From Actinopolymorpha rutila (GTDB taxonomy: Bacteria > Actinomycetota > Actinomycetes > Propionibacteriales > Actinopolymorphaceae): a DNA stretch of 64,000 bases. Below are positions 25,215 through 33,542 of this stretch, piece by piece. Positions within the stretch are counted from its first letter, which is position 1. Every line of letters starts with the position of its first letter. Location of the stretch: assembly GCF_013407855.1 (NCBI RefSeq), contig NZ_JACBZH010000001.1, positions 4,278,001 to 4,342,000 of the forward strand, given 5' to 3'. A program made the position numbers and the translations under genes. The notes beneath the pieces were generated by a model. That model saw only the letters and a program-made list of their open reading frames with translations, was not told the origin of the DNA and searched no databases.

Positions 25215-25991
25215 CTAACCCTCCGTCATCACGCGGCGGAGCATCTCCGTCGACGCGACGGACTCGACCGTCGGCTGGTATTCGAGGCCGAGCGGACCGC
25301 TGTAGCCGGATGCCTCGAGGTCGTCGAGCAGCTTTGCCCAGTCCAGCGTTCCCGTTCCGGGTTCGTGACGCCCCGGTACATCTGCGATCTGTACGTGCTT
25401 CACGTGGTCCCCCGCGTCGGCGAGTACCGTCCTGACGTCCTCCCCCATGACGAGCGAGTGGTAGGCGTCGTACAGCACAGCGACCTCGGGCCGCCCGACT
25501 TCGCGGACGATCGCGACCGTCTCCCGCGTCGAGTCGAGGAAACAGCCGACGTGGTCGACGCGGGAGTTGAGGTTCTCCAGCAGGATGCCGACACCAGAGC
25601 CCGCTACGGTGTCCGCCGCTCGCTTCAGAAATTCGACGAGCGCGGTCCGCTGCTCACGGGGTTCGACGCCATCGAGGATGGTTCCACCGGTCACCACGAG
25701 ATGCTGTACGCCGACCTGTTGCGCGAGTGGCAACGCGTCGGCGAGCGCGGCGAGGTTCGTCTCGAGTTGAGCAGCGTCGCCAGACTCGCCGATCGGCGCG
25801 GTCACGACGACGATCGTCACGCCGGTATCACGGAGAGCTGCGATGTAATCCGCTGCCTGGTCGGCGGTGGGCAGCGGCCACGTGTCGACGAATCGGAATC
25901 CAGCCGAGGCGGCGGCCCGGACACGGGCCGCGGGCGAGGGCCCAGCCTCGGAGAACAACCACGTCAGGTTGGGCGACAGCTCGAAGGTCAC
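25215..25991 (-). CDS. TIM-barrel hydroxypyruvate isomerase-like sugar isomerase/epimerase
   Basis: This 258-residue protein belongs to the xylose-isomerase-like TIM barrel family, closest in layout to Hyi. Motifs include NLTWLFSEAG at the start, GVGILLENLNSRVDHVGCFL (metal-binding Glu), VAVLYDAYHSLVMGED (Asp/His), VKHVQIADVPGRHEPGTGTL and GPLGLEYQPT (second catalytic Glu). Hyi interconverts hydroxypyruvate and tartronate semialdehyde in glyoxylate use, but this broad family has many sugar substrates. Its ATG overlaps by 4 bases the end of an unrecognised upstream frame. The substrate is not certain. Confidence 0.87.
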   Translation of the reverse strand: MTFELSPNLTWLFSEAGPSPAARVRAAASAGFRFVDTWPLPTADQAADYIAALRDTGVTIVVVTAPIGESGDAAQLETNLAALADALPLAQQVGVQHLVVTGGTILDGVEPREQRTALVEFLKRAADTVAGSGVGILLENLNSRVDHVGCFLDSTRETVAIVREVGRPEVAVLYDAYHSLVMGEDVRTVLADAGDHVKHVQIADVPGRHEPGTGTLDWAKLLDDLEASGYSGPLGLEYQPTVESVASTEMLRRVMTEG

Positions 25992-26337
25992 TTCTTCTCC
26001 TCGGATGCGGGCGGGTACCGAATGAGGCTCCGGACGAGCTCACCGTGGCGAGTGTCCACGTAGGCGCTGCTGACACACAAGTTCGACATCGACAATGCCG
26101 ACAGTGTGACCGCACTCTGCCGGCCACGGCGCCCGTTGATGGCCTCGCGGTGGCCGATCCCAGACTTCGCACCGCTCGGACCGCTGCACCTGCCTGGCCG
26201 GATGACAGGCTGCGCCTCGTAGGTGCCGGGTACTAGAACGCCCAGATCAAGGGCTGGCGCGACGTTGAGCGGGTGGCGGAGGATCTGGAGAAGACCGCGG
26301 CACATGCCCCACAACAGGCTCTTCGAGGAGGAGATCG
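25992..26337. other. Gap between isomerase and PIG-L genes, no recognised gene
   Basis: A minus-strand frame of up to 108 codons (25988-26314) runs through this gap and ends with an ATGA overlap on the isomerase start. That layout is typical of coupled genes. The product matches nothing I recognise and has poor codon pattern until its last 40 residues (VSSAYVDTRHGELVRSLIRY). It may be the damaged 3' end of an upstream partner gene. The plus side holds the promoter and the ribosome site (GAGGAG, 26327-26332) of the PIG-L gene. Confidence 0.35.
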
Positions 26338-27069
26338 ATGTACTTCAAGGACTTCGAACGGGTCCTGGCCGTCTACGCACACCCTGACGATGCGGAGTAC
26401 CTGTTCGGCGGCACGGTCGCGCTGCTTACCAATCGTGGCGCAGAGGTCAACTACGTGTGCTGCACCGACGGCCGTAAGAGCGGCCCTGATCCGACCATGA
26501 CCGAGGATGATGTGGCCGAGATGCGCGCCGAGGAGCAGCGCGCGGCCGCCAAGGTTCTCGGCGTCAAAGAGGTGACGTTCCTCGGCTGTCCCAATGGCAC
26601 CCTCGAGGTTACACCGGAGCTTCGCCGAGACATTGTCCGACAGATCCGTCGGCACCGGCCGCAACTGATCCTCACCTTGGATCCACGGCGCGCCCTCGAC
26701 ACCCCGATCGAGATCTCGCATCGGGAACACATGAATGTCGGCGAGGCCACCTTGGTGGCCGCCTTCCCGGAGGCCGGCACGCCGCGGATGTATCCGGAGT
26801 TGGCCGACGAAGGGTTGAAGCCGCACCGAGTGGACGACATCTGGATCGCGACTGCCCAGGATGCCAACAGATACGTTGACACCACCGATGTCGTCGAGCA
26901 GAAGGTCCGCGCGTTCCAGTGCCATGTCAGCCAGTACGGCGACCGCCCGGGCCGGCCGGCATGGACGTTCGACAGTTCGAGCTGGTCCCCGATGAGGAAA
27001 GCGATGCGGGCCGCGGGGGAAATGATCGGCGCCGAGTTCGCCGAGAGCTTCCGGGCAGTGACGATCTGA
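26338..27069 (+). CDS. PIG-L family (LmbE-like) N-acetyl deacetylase
   Basis: This 243-residue zinc hydrolase has the defining motif AVYAHPDDAEYLFGG, with later VNYVCCTDGRKSG and the third metal-ligand region EISHREHMNVGEAT. The family removes N-acetyl groups from sugar conjugates; in actinomycetes this includes MshB (mycothiol synthesis) and Mca (mycothiol conjugate amidase). The sequence lacks the fuller set of Mca/MshB motifs, so a different glycoside or natural-product substrate is likely. The GGAGGAG ribosome site is strong. The isomerase at 25215 is divergent and may belong to the same sugar pathway. Confidence 0.9.
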   Translation: MYFKDFERVLAVYAHPDDAEYLFGGTVALLTNRGAEVNYVCCTDGRKSGPDPTMTEDDVAEMRAEEQRAAAKVLGVKEVTFLGCPNGTLEVTPELRRDIVRQIRRHRPQLILTLDPRRALDTPIEISHREHMNVGEATLVAAFPEAGTPRMYPELADEGLKPHRVDDIWIATAQDANRYVDTTDVVEQKVRAFQCHVSQYGDRPGRPAWTFDSSSWSPMRKAMRAAGEMIGAEFAESFRAVTI

Positions 27070-27162
27070 CAGGTGTGTGTGGCCGCTGATGTAACAGCAC
27101 CCTCGGCAACGCACCCCACGGTCAGATCGCGCTCGCAATGGAGTCCCACGTGGCAACGGTGA

Positions 27163-27283
27163 CTACATGATCTCCTTGGCCTTGGACGTCCAGGTTCGAC
27201 CTCGGTCGTGGGATCGGATGACCGCGACCCAGTCGACCCCTTGGTGTACTCCGGAGGTCACCGGCCCCGGTGCGGTCCAGGTC
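27163..27283 (-). pseudogene. Remnant of BNR/Asp-box (sialidase-like) protein C-terminus
   Basis: Between the PIG-L gene and hemC, a minus-strand frame reads AETWTAPGPVTSGVHQGVDW then VAVIRSHDRGRTWTSKAKEI and stops at 27163-27165. SHDRGRTW fits the Asp-box pattern S-x-D-x-G-x-T-W of sialidase-type beta-propellers. No start or upstream domain is present because hemC occupies the adjacent sequence. It is therefore the tail of a lost gene, about 38 codons long. Confidence 0.6.
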
Positions 27284-28225
27284 TCAGCGGGCGACCGCAG
27301 ATACCCCTCGGATCCCTTCGAGGATGGACAGTGCGCCCCTGTCGATGAGCTTCTCGGCCAGGGCGGCACCGAGCTTCTCCGGCTCGCCGACCGGGCCGGA
27401 CAGGGAGCCTGAGACCCGCCGAGCGCCGTCGAGCGACGTGACCTGAGCGAAGAGCGACAGGAACCCGCCTGGCTCAGTCTCCGCGTACGCGCCGACCGGC
27501 ACGCTGCACCCGCCGTGCAACTCGGCGAGCAGGGCCCTCTCCGCGCGCACCTGGGCGTCGACAGTCTTGTCGCCCACGGTGGAAAGGATCTCCCTGAGTT
27601 CGGTGCTGTCTGCTCGGACCTGAATGCCGAGCGCGCCCTGTCCGGGCGACGGCGGGAAGAGATCGAGGGGCAGCAGTTCGCCGATCGCGTCGTCGAGCCC
27701 CAGGCGGCGAAGCCCCGCGGCGGCGAGGACGACCGCATCGAGGCCCATGCTCTCGATCTTCTTCAGACGAGGTGGCACGTTTCCCCGGATCGGAACGAGT
27801 TGGAGGTCCGGGCGAACGGCCAGGAACTGAGCGATTCGCCGAGGGGCGCCAGTTCCCACCCGGGCGCCGTTCCGCAGGCCCGACAGCGTTGACCCGCACA
27901 AGGCGTCGCGTACGTCTTCGCGTCCGGGGGGTGCCAGCAGGGTCAGACCGGGTGGGCTCGCAGTTGGCAGGTCCTTCAGGGAGTGGATAACGACGTCCAC
28001 GTCTCCCCTACTCAGCGCGGCCTCCTGCTCGGAGCTGAACGCGCTACCACCGTTGATCGCAGGGACATCGGAAAGCCGCGATCTTCGGTCCTTGTCGCCA
28101 CCTTCGAGAATCACCCGATGGGTGAACGTGACGTCCGGAAATCGCTCACGAAGCGAGCCAAGATATTCTCTGGCCTGGGCTTTGGCCAGATTGCTTGCTC
28201 GCGAACCGACCAGATACGTTGTCAC
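27284..28225 (-). CDS. hemC: Hydroxymethylbilane synthase (porphobilinogen deaminase), divergent
   Basis: This 313-residue enzyme polymerises four porphobilinogens into hydroxymethylbilane. Conserved features are SRASNLAKAQ (Arg9), HSLKDLP with catalytic Asp85, IRGNV, and HGGCSVPVGAY, where Cys240 anchors the dipyrromethane cofactor. It is unusual in two ways. It stands away from any other haem gene, and the motif normally written TSSxRR reads TGAPRR while the RGN segment is followed by VPPRLKK. It could be a second, specialised copy, and the usual hemC may lie elsewhere. The GTG start at 28225 is the first in-frame start before the fold. Confidence 0.9.
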   Translation of the reverse strand: MTTYLVGSRASNLAKAQAREYLGSLRERFPDVTFTHRVILEGGDKDRRSRLSDVPAINGGSAFSSEQEAALSRGDVDVVIHSLKDLPTASPPGLTLLAPPGREDVRDALCGSTLSGLRNGARVGTGAPRRIAQFLAVRPDLQLVPIRGNVPPRLKKIESMGLDAVVLAAAGLRRLGLDDAIGELLPLDLFPPSPGQGALGIQVRADSTELREILSTVGDKTVDAQVRAERALLAELHGGCSVPVGAYAETEPGGFLSLFAQVTSLDGARRVSGSLSGPVGEPEKLGAALAEKLIDRGALSILEGIRGVSAVAR

Positions 28226-28295
28226 GGCGATCTATTCCTGTTCACCTGGCCTGTCGTTTCCCTGAAGCCCTCGGGTTTCGTGGAGGCTCCGGGCG

Positions 28296-29168
28296 CTACC
28301 CGTGGTCGACGAGGTGGGCTACGGCAGCCAACCGTTCCACGGCTTCGACGGTCCAGGCTCCGTCGACGATCATGACGAGATGGTCGATTCCCAACCCGGC
28401 GAGGGCCGCGCAACGCTCGGCGACTTCGGCCGGGGTGTCGTCGGCTTCCAGGCGGCTGCTCACTGTCTTCTCGATCTCGCCCAGGGGACGGTCCACGGCC
28501 TGGCAGTGCGCAGCCAGCACGTCGAGTTTGCGTTTCAGCAGGTCGGGCTTGCCCGGGATGTCGAACAGGTTGCAGGCATCGGCATAGGTCGCCACCAGAC
28601 GCAGCGTCTTCTTCTCACCGGCGCCTCCCACCAGGATCGGAGGATGCGGACGGGACAACGCGTTCGGGTGATTCGTGGGACGCTCCAACCGGTAGTGCAC
28701 GCCCTCGAACGGCGTCTCCACACCCGCCCACATCTGCCGGGCCAGCCGTAACGTCTCCTCAAGGCGCTCGAACCGCTCCGCCGCAGGCGGCAGCGGCAGG
28801 CCCATCGCCCGCGCCTCTGCCTCGTTGTAGCCGGCGCCGATACCGAACCACGCCCGGCCACCCGACAGCACGTCGAGGCTGGTGACCGCCTTGACCAGCA
28901 GGCTCGGCGGACGAAACGTCACCGCCGACACCATGACACCGAGGCGGACCCGCTCGGTCCGCGCCGCCACGAACCCCAGGGTGGTGTAGGCCTCCAGCAT
29001 GTCGTCGCCCGTGGTGTCGTACGGGTTCGCCTGAATCAGGTGATCGCCCACCCACAGCGTGTCCAGACCGGACTCGTCGACTGCCCGTGCCACGTCCAGC
29101 AACGACGAGCCGATCGCTTGCGGGCCGCCAGGAGAGGTGAAGTTGCCGATATTGATACTCAAACGCAT
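28296..29168 (-). CDS. LLM class F420-dependent oxidoreductase
   Basis: This 290-residue protein is a luciferase-like TIM-barrel flavin/F420 enzyme. Motifs are ESGLDTLWVGDHLIQANPYD, LGVMVSAVTFRPPSLLVKAV, TSLDVLSGGRAWFGIGAGYN and HPPILVGGAGEKKTLRLVA, typical of the actinobacterial TIGR-type F420 subfamily. The cofactor choice (F420 rather than FMN) is inferred from family resemblance. It lies just upstream of hemC on the same strand, with a 70-base gap, so the two may share a transcript. The substrate is unknown. Confidence 0.9.
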   Translation of the reverse strand: MRLSINIGNFTSPGGPQAIGSSLLDVARAVDESGLDTLWVGDHLIQANPYDTTGDDMLEAYTTLGFVAARTERVRLGVMVSAVTFRPPSLLVKAVTSLDVLSGGRAWFGIGAGYNEAEARAMGLPLPPAAERFERLEETLRLARQMWAGVETPFEGVHYRLERPTNHPNALSRPHPPILVGGAGEKKTLRLVATYADACNLFDIPGKPDLLKRKLDVLAAHCQAVDRPLGEIEKTVSSRLEADDTPAEVAERCAALAGLGIDHLVMIVDGAWTVEAVERLAAVAHLVDHG

Positions 29169-29277
29169 GAGCCCAGCCTGACAACACCACGTTCGACCAC
29201 GCGTCGTCCTTTCGGAGACAGTCGAACTACGCCTCCCGCAGTACGCCCGGCCGAAGTCAGGCTCGCGGGCTTTGCAG

Positions 29278-29994
29278 TCAGCCTGTCGTGCGGCCCGGGG
29301 CTCCAGGCGGTCGCTTGCGGGTCATGAGCTCGAGCCGGCAGGCACCAGGTTCGGCGAACGGCAGCAAGTCGGCGCGCTCGGGATCGGCGCCGTACCCTCC
29401 GAGCGCCCCACGGACGACGCCGAGATGCGCTCCGCAGACGACGTCGGGGTAGTTGCGCGCCGCCTCCAGCAGGGGGCACCTGGTCAGACGTACGACGGTT
29501 GCCCGTGTGTCGGTCTCAGGTGCGAATCCGAGGTCGTCAAGTAGCGCGATCACCTTCCTCCGTGCGGTCGGCCCGCCGCGGGTCGCTGTCACCCGGCGGT
29601 CACCGGCCAGCTCCCGGCCCCAATCCGCTCCGGCGGCGATCGCTTCCTGCCGGGGATTCGGGCTGCAGCGGTGGATCGCGGCCGCGAGCGTCGACACCAG
29701 ACCGGCGTACTCCGACCTTTCCGGGCCTCCGACGACCGGCTCGTAGAGCCAGGCTGGACGTCCGCGCCCTCTGGACTCGGCAGGATGCCGAGTGGCGAGT
29801 CCGTCCTCGATGAGTGCGTCCAGGTGCTCGCGAACGGTGTTCTGGTGCAGGCCGGAGGCCGCGACCAGCGCCGCCAAGGTGGTCGGTTCAGACTGCGACC
29901 GCAGCGCGCCCAGCAGCGCGGCACGCGACTGCGACAGAGGTCGCTGCGGCCTGTAGACGGCGGGCATTGGACCGTAGTCGGTCGACGGTTTCAT
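29278..29994 (-). CDS. Winged-helix regulator with Cys cluster (SufR/NsrR-like Fe-S sensor candidate)
   Basis: This 238-residue protein has an N-terminal winged helix (LVAASGLHQNTVREHLDALI) and a C-terminal domain with Cys173, Cys187, His190 and Cys219 in CPLLEAARNYPDVVCGAHLG then PFAEPGACRL. This is the layout of SufR-type Fe-S regulators. Such proteins lose or change a [4Fe-4S] or [2Fe-2S] cluster on oxidative or nitrosative stress and release DNA. It is divergent from the hemerythrin gene at 30106, a natural target. Fe-S binding is inferred from the Cys pattern. Confidence 0.85.
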   Translation of the reverse strand: MKPSTDYGPMPAVYRPQRPLSQSRAALLGALRSQSEPTTLAALVAASGLHQNTVREHLDALIEDGLATRHPAESRGRGRPAWLYEPVVGGPERSEYAGLVSTLAAAIHRCSPNPRQEAIAAGADWGRELAGDRRVTATRGGPTARRKVIALLDDLGFAPETDTRATVVRLTRCPLLEAARNYPDVVCGAHLGVVRGALGGYGADPERADLLPFAEPGACRLELMTRKRPPGAPGRTTG

Positions 29995-30105
29995 GCATCC
30001 TCTCGGCTTCCATTTTTCACGGAGTAGATTGTACTAAAATGGCTGCGTCGCTGTCAGCGAGGCCACACGGCTGATCAACGAGGCGGGGAGCGCGGAGGGC
30101 TACGG
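29995..30105. promoter_or_regulatory. Divergent promoter, regulator / hemerythrin
   Basis: This gap contains an AT-rich island, AGATTGTACTAAAATGG at about 30025-30041, that stands out in the high-GC context. On the minus strand it reads TAGTACAATCT, with TACAAT as a good -10 hexamer. The sequence ATTGTACTAA is an imperfect palindrome centred on GTAC, a plausible site for the divergent winged-helix protein. Confidence 0.45.
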
Positions 30106-30600
30106 ATGAATCATGCGGAAGGCGCCTCAAGCGGGGCCGAGGCGCGCGCCGCCGAGGCGGTTGTACAGCACCATACGCACATGTCCGGCACACTGGGGCG
30201 TCAGGTCGGGTCGCTGATCGCCGCCGCGGCTGAGGGAGACACGAAAGCCTCGAATGACGCCCGCGACGATCTGCTGGAGTGGTGCGAGACAGAACTCCTA
30301 CCTCACGCACAGGCGGAGGAGGCGACGTTGTACCCCACAGCCCACGCCAGGAGCGACGCCCGCTTGCTCGTCGACGGGATGCTCGCCGAACATCGGCTGA
30401 TCCTCGGACTGGTACGCGAGGTGGGCGCCGCCGAAGGAGTGGTCCAAGTCGCAGCCGAAGCTCGAGCGCTGCAGGCGGCCTTCGATAGCCACCTCACCAA
30501 GGAGAACGAGCAGTTGGTACCACTGCTCGAAAGTGCACCCGACTTTTCGCTGGCTGAAATGCTCGACGGTATGCACGAGATCCTGGGCCAGGATCGATGA
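30106..30600 (+). CDS. Hemerythrin HHE-domain protein
   Basis: This 164-residue four-helix protein should bind a di-iron centre. Ligand-like residues are His22/23/25 (VVQHHTHMSG), His67 and Glu71 (LLPHAQAEEATLYP), His96 (MLAEHRLILG), and His129 with Glu133 (FDSHLTKENEQLVPLL). Hemerythrin-like proteins sense or store O2 or NO, or protect Fe-S proteins. It is divergent from a Cys-cluster regulator, which suggests a redox or NO response pair. Ten of its histidine and acidic positions fit the family, and nothing is missing. Confidence 0.92.
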   Translation: MNHAEGASSGAEARAAEAVVQHHTHMSGTLGRQVGSLIAAAAEGDTKASNDARDDLLEWCETELLPHAQAEEATLYPTAHARSDARLLVDGMLAEHRLILGLVREVGAAEGVVQVAAEARALQAAFDSHLTKENEQLVPLLESAPDFSLAEMLDGMHEILGQDR

Positions 30601-30649
30601 CCCGGGGCGCAGACAGACGGCGTACCAGGACCATGCCTCCGCCACGTGG

Positions 30650-31333
30650 TCAGGTGGCGTCCGGCCGCACCACGGGATCGGGTAGCCGCACCATCGCGGC
30701 ATGGGCTAGCCGCGGACCGACACCGTGCAGGTTTTCCTCGATCCACGCCGTATTGAGCTGCATGTTCTCGAAGTCACTCCAGATCCGTTGGTCGTTCGCA
30801 CAGCTGTACCCGCGGCACACACCCGGCCGGTCTGCATACACACTGCAGCCGTGGTTCTCCGGATCGATGTGAACGCAGGTACCAGTGGCATCCTGCCGGA
30901 TCTGGTATGGCCGGCCCAGGTCCCATTTCAGGGTGCCAGACTCGACCTCGGCGGCGCTGAGGGCGAAGTTCAGTCGACAGCAGACGGCGCGGCAGACGTG
31001 CATCCGCTCGGCGCAGTTGACCGGCACGAAAGTGTCGGCGGGGACGTCGGTGTCGACCCGCAGAGCGACGCCCGGCGACATGGCCTCCCCCCGCTGGTCG
31101 AGTTCAGCGCGAACGGCCGCGGCCGCCTGGCCCAATGCGCCCTGGTCGATCGCCTTGTCAGCGACCAGTACGTTGATCAGGCCGTACAGGAACGTCTCGA
31201 CCTCGGTGACGCGTTCCGCGGTCTCGCTGAGCGCGGTGTGTGTGAACAGGCTCCCACGCTCCACCTGCCGCTCCAGCGCATCGACGGCGTTCCGCCACAG
31301 CTGCCCGGCTGTCTCGGGCGGGGCATCTCCCAT
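30650..31333 (-). CDS. YkgJ-like cysteine-cluster protein
   Basis: This 227-residue protein has the YkgJ/CxxxCxxC zinc- or iron-binding pattern: NCAERMHVCRAVCCRLNFAL, then GTCVHIDPENHGCSVYADRP and GVCRGYSCANDQRIW. The last segment, with RPxVCRxYxC, is diagnostic. A helical N-terminal region of about 90 residues precedes it. The biochemical role of this family is not established; metal binding or Fe-S handling is likely. AAGGAG precedes ATG 31333. It lies just downstream of the HEAT-like gene on the same strand and may be its co-transcript. Confidence 0.85.
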   Translation of the reverse strand: MGDAPPETAGQLWRNAVDALERQVERGSLFTHTALSETAERVTEVETFLYGLINVLVADKAIDQGALGQAAAAVRAELDQRGEAMSPGVALRVDTDVPADTFVPVNCAERMHVCRAVCCRLNFALSAAEVESGTLKWDLGRPYQIRQDATGTCVHIDPENHGCSVYADRPGVCRGYSCANDQRIWSDFENMQLNTAWIEENLHGVGPRLAHAAMVRLPDPVVRPDAT

Positions 31334-31353
31334 CGCCTGCTCCTTGAGTGCAG

Positions 31354-31950
31354 CTACGACAGCCGCTGCCGTAGCAGGTCGATCTGGGCGTCACGCTCAT
31401 CCGGGTTGAGGTGTACGGGGTACGGCACGCCGATCAGCTCCGCGATCAACTCCGCCGCCTCATCCTTGACCCGATAGTCGTAGCTGTTGCCGTACGTGGC
31501 CTCCTGGCTGCCGCTGTAGCGGAGCTGTGTGCTGTCGTCCAGCAGAGCCGCGAAGGCCGGCACCGCTGCGTCGCCCAGGGCAAGGACATGCGAGGCGACG
31601 GGGGCAGCGAGGTCGCCCGGGAGCCCCCACGGGTTCGCCATCCTGGTCATGTTCTGCCGCAGGGCCTCGGCGTACAGAGATGCCAGCACCCCTCGGTCGC
31701 CGGGCGCGGGGAAGGTCGGGTCGCGGGTGAAGAGCACCTCGGCGGCGAGGAAGCGCGGGACGGACGCCGTACCCGGGTGAAGTGCCAGTTGCCGTAACGC
31801 TTCGGACGCATCCGGCCGACGCCAGACGTGGTCGAGCGCATTCTCGTCGAACCGTTGGAAGAGTTCCAGGTAACCGAGGTCACCGAGTTCCTCAGCCAGG
31901 TCACGGCCTGGCTCCCGAGGACGGTCCGGGTGCTCCGCACGGCCCGTCAT
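31354..31950 (-). CDS. Helical protein of unknown function coupled to DUF4157 gene
   Basis: This 198-residue protein starts MTGRAEHPDRPREPGRDLAE. Its predicted helices include ASEALRQLALHPGTASVPRF, LASLYAEALRQNMTRMANPW and LALGDAAVPAFAALLDDSTQ, which resemble short HEAT-like repeats. I do not recognise a family. Its ATG overlaps the stop of the DUF4157 gene (ATGA, 31947-31950), so the two are translated together. A partner or immunity role for the DUF4157 protein is a hypothesis. The open frame extends to 32244, but only antisense-like, arginine-rich sequence is gained. Confidence 0.78.
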   Translation of the reverse strand: MTGRAEHPDRPREPGRDLAEELGDLGYLELFQRFDENALDHVWRRPDASEALRQLALHPGTASVPRFLAAEVLFTRDPTFPAPGDRGVLASLYAEALRQNMTRMANPWGLPGDLAAPVASHVLALGDAAVPAFAALLDDSTQLRYSGSQEATYGNSYDYRVKDEAAELIAELIGVPYPVHLNPDERDAQIDLLRQRLS

Positions 31951-33368
31951 TTGGTCACCGTGTCCGAGAGCAGCGGTTGCATCACCCAGCCGACCCGGCC
32001 GACGAGGGTGCCGTCGACAACGGTGACCTTCCACCATTGGGTCTTCGCGCCTTTGTTGAAGGCCGCAGCGGCGGCCTTGTCGGTGACCTCGAGACGAGTG
32101 TTCTTTGCCAGCTTGCCGATCAGGCTCACCGGAGACTTGGCCGCGTCCTGGACGAGCCAGACGCCCGCTGTGTTCGTGAACTTCCCCATGATCATCGGCA
32201 GCGGGATCGTAGCGGCTCCGGTCGACGTCGGTTTCGCGGCCCACAGACCGGCAGCAGTCGAGAAGGTGCCGGTTGGGACGTCCTTGCTGACCAAGGTCAG
32301 CGGCAGCTTGCTGAACTTGTTGGCCGCGTCACTCCGCCATCCCCACTGTACCGATCCGTACCAGGTGCCCATTTGAACGCCCTTGACTGCCACGGCTGTG
32401 GTCTCGAACACTTGGCTCGAGTTGGGCCCGTGCGGTTCGATGCCGGGTTTGTCCTTGAGTAGCGCGTCCTCCTTCTGCACCTTCCCGGCCTTGTCGATGT
32501 ACCGCCACCCGTGCTGCCCCCAGAACTTGTCAGTAGAAGTATCAGCCAGCCGATCCTTCGCCGTAGGTGCCTTGGTCGCGTACAGCGGGTTGCCGTAGGC
32601 CTCGAGACGGTCGATGCTCGCACCCTCGCCGGGCTTTGCGGCGGGGATGGATCGCGCCTTGAGGGTGGGGCTTGCGCCAGGCCAGACGGCCGTACCGGAT
32701 TCCTTGCTCGTGACCATCTGCGTCATGCCGATCAGCTCGGCGTCGACATGCTTACCGGGCTTGAAGCGCAGGTCAATCTCGACTCCGACTTCGTTCTTCT
32801 TGGCCTTGTCCAGCATCGTGTCGTACTTGTCGGTGTCGAACTCGCCGGCCCAGGTCGTTACCGCGCGATGGACCATCGGCCGACTTGTGCGAGTGGAGCG
32901 CAGGGTGTCCCGAAGGCCGAGGGCCAGCGAACGGTCGGGTCCTGTCCTCTGCCCGAAGAGGTGTGCCGCGGCGTTCGCCGCCCGTTCGGCGGCGTCGCCC
33001 GGGGTGCTCACGGCCTTGGTCTGTACGGCCGCCGGCGCACCGGCCTGCTGGACCACATGAGCTAGTTCGTGGGCCAGCAACTGTCGGCCGGTGGCCGTAT
33101 AGGGCTGGTATCGACCTGGGCTGAAGAAGATGTCGGACCCGGTCGTGTACGCGAGCGCTCCGTAGGCCCTCGTCGTGGCGGCCGACTTTTCATCGCTGTG
33201 CACCCGCACCCGGCTGAAATCATGACCGAATCGCGTCTCCATGCCGGATCGGACATCTCCGTCAAGCGGACGGCCAGCCTCCTGCGGAGCAGGAGACTGC
33301 TGCTCCGAGGCGCGGCTTTGCCGATCAGGCCGGCTGTGGGCAGGCTGCGGCGGGGTGAACTCAGGCAC
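31947..33368 (-). CDS. DUF4157 (eCIS-core) domain protein
   Basis: This 473-residue protein has a DUF4157 domain at about residues 33-110: GRPLDGDVRSGMETRFGHDF, VRVHSDEKSAATTRAYGALA, YTTGSDIFFSPGRYQP and LLAHELAHVVQQAG. The last contains the HExxH-like HELAH metallopeptidase-type motif. DUF4157 is often found at the front of effectors or proteins of extracellular contractile injection systems. The rest (about 170-473) is unrecognised, with a Gly/Trp-rich, SH3-like end (LVGRVGWVMQPLL). No eCIS structural genes are in the window. It is followed by an overlapping small gene. Confidence 0.85.
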   Translation of the reverse strand: MPEFTPPQPAHSRPDRQSRASEQQSPAPQEAGRPLDGDVRSGMETRFGHDFSRVRVHSDEKSAATTRAYGALAYTTGSDIFFSPGRYQPYTATGRQLLAHELAHVVQQAGAPAAVQTKAVSTPGDAAERAANAAAHLFGQRTGPDRSLALGLRDTLRSTRTSRPMVHRAVTTWAGEFDTDKYDTMLDKAKKNEVGVEIDLRFKPGKHVDAELIGMTQMVTSKESGTAVWPGASPTLKARSIPAAKPGEGASIDRLEAYGNPLYATKAPTAKDRLADTSTDKFWGQHGWRYIDKAGKVQKEDALLKDKPGIEPHGPNSSQVFETTAVAVKGVQMGTWYGSVQWGWRSDAANKFSKLPLTLVSKDVPTGTFSTAAGLWAAKPTSTGAATIPLPMIMGKFTNTAGVWLVQDAAKSPVSLIGKLAKNTRLEVTDKAAAAAFNKGAKTQWWKVTVVDGTLVGRVGWVMQPLLSDTVTK

Positions 33369-33542
33369 GGCTGCACATCACCCCTTCCTGAAGTTCAAAT
33401 CCGGCATGAGGATAGCCCCGCCGCGTCACCACGCCGTCACAGGATTTGGTTCATTCGTCGACGGTGGCTTCCGGACTCACGACGTCAGCCGGGGTTGATG
33501 CGCTGCAACCTCCTGGAGGCGTACGGCACGTAGAGGTTCCCG
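33369..33542. other. Gap between the sulfatase operon end and the DUF4157 gene
   Basis: This stretch of about 170 bases contains no gene that I can support. It should hold the DUF4157 promoter. I see no strong hairpin or terminator for the long sulfatase operon that ends at 33543. Confidence 0.4.

Noticed and set aside
30601..30649. Possible terminator between hemerythrin and YkgJ-like genes
   Set aside because: The genes converge here, but I found no stem longer than a few base pairs in the 49-base gap.
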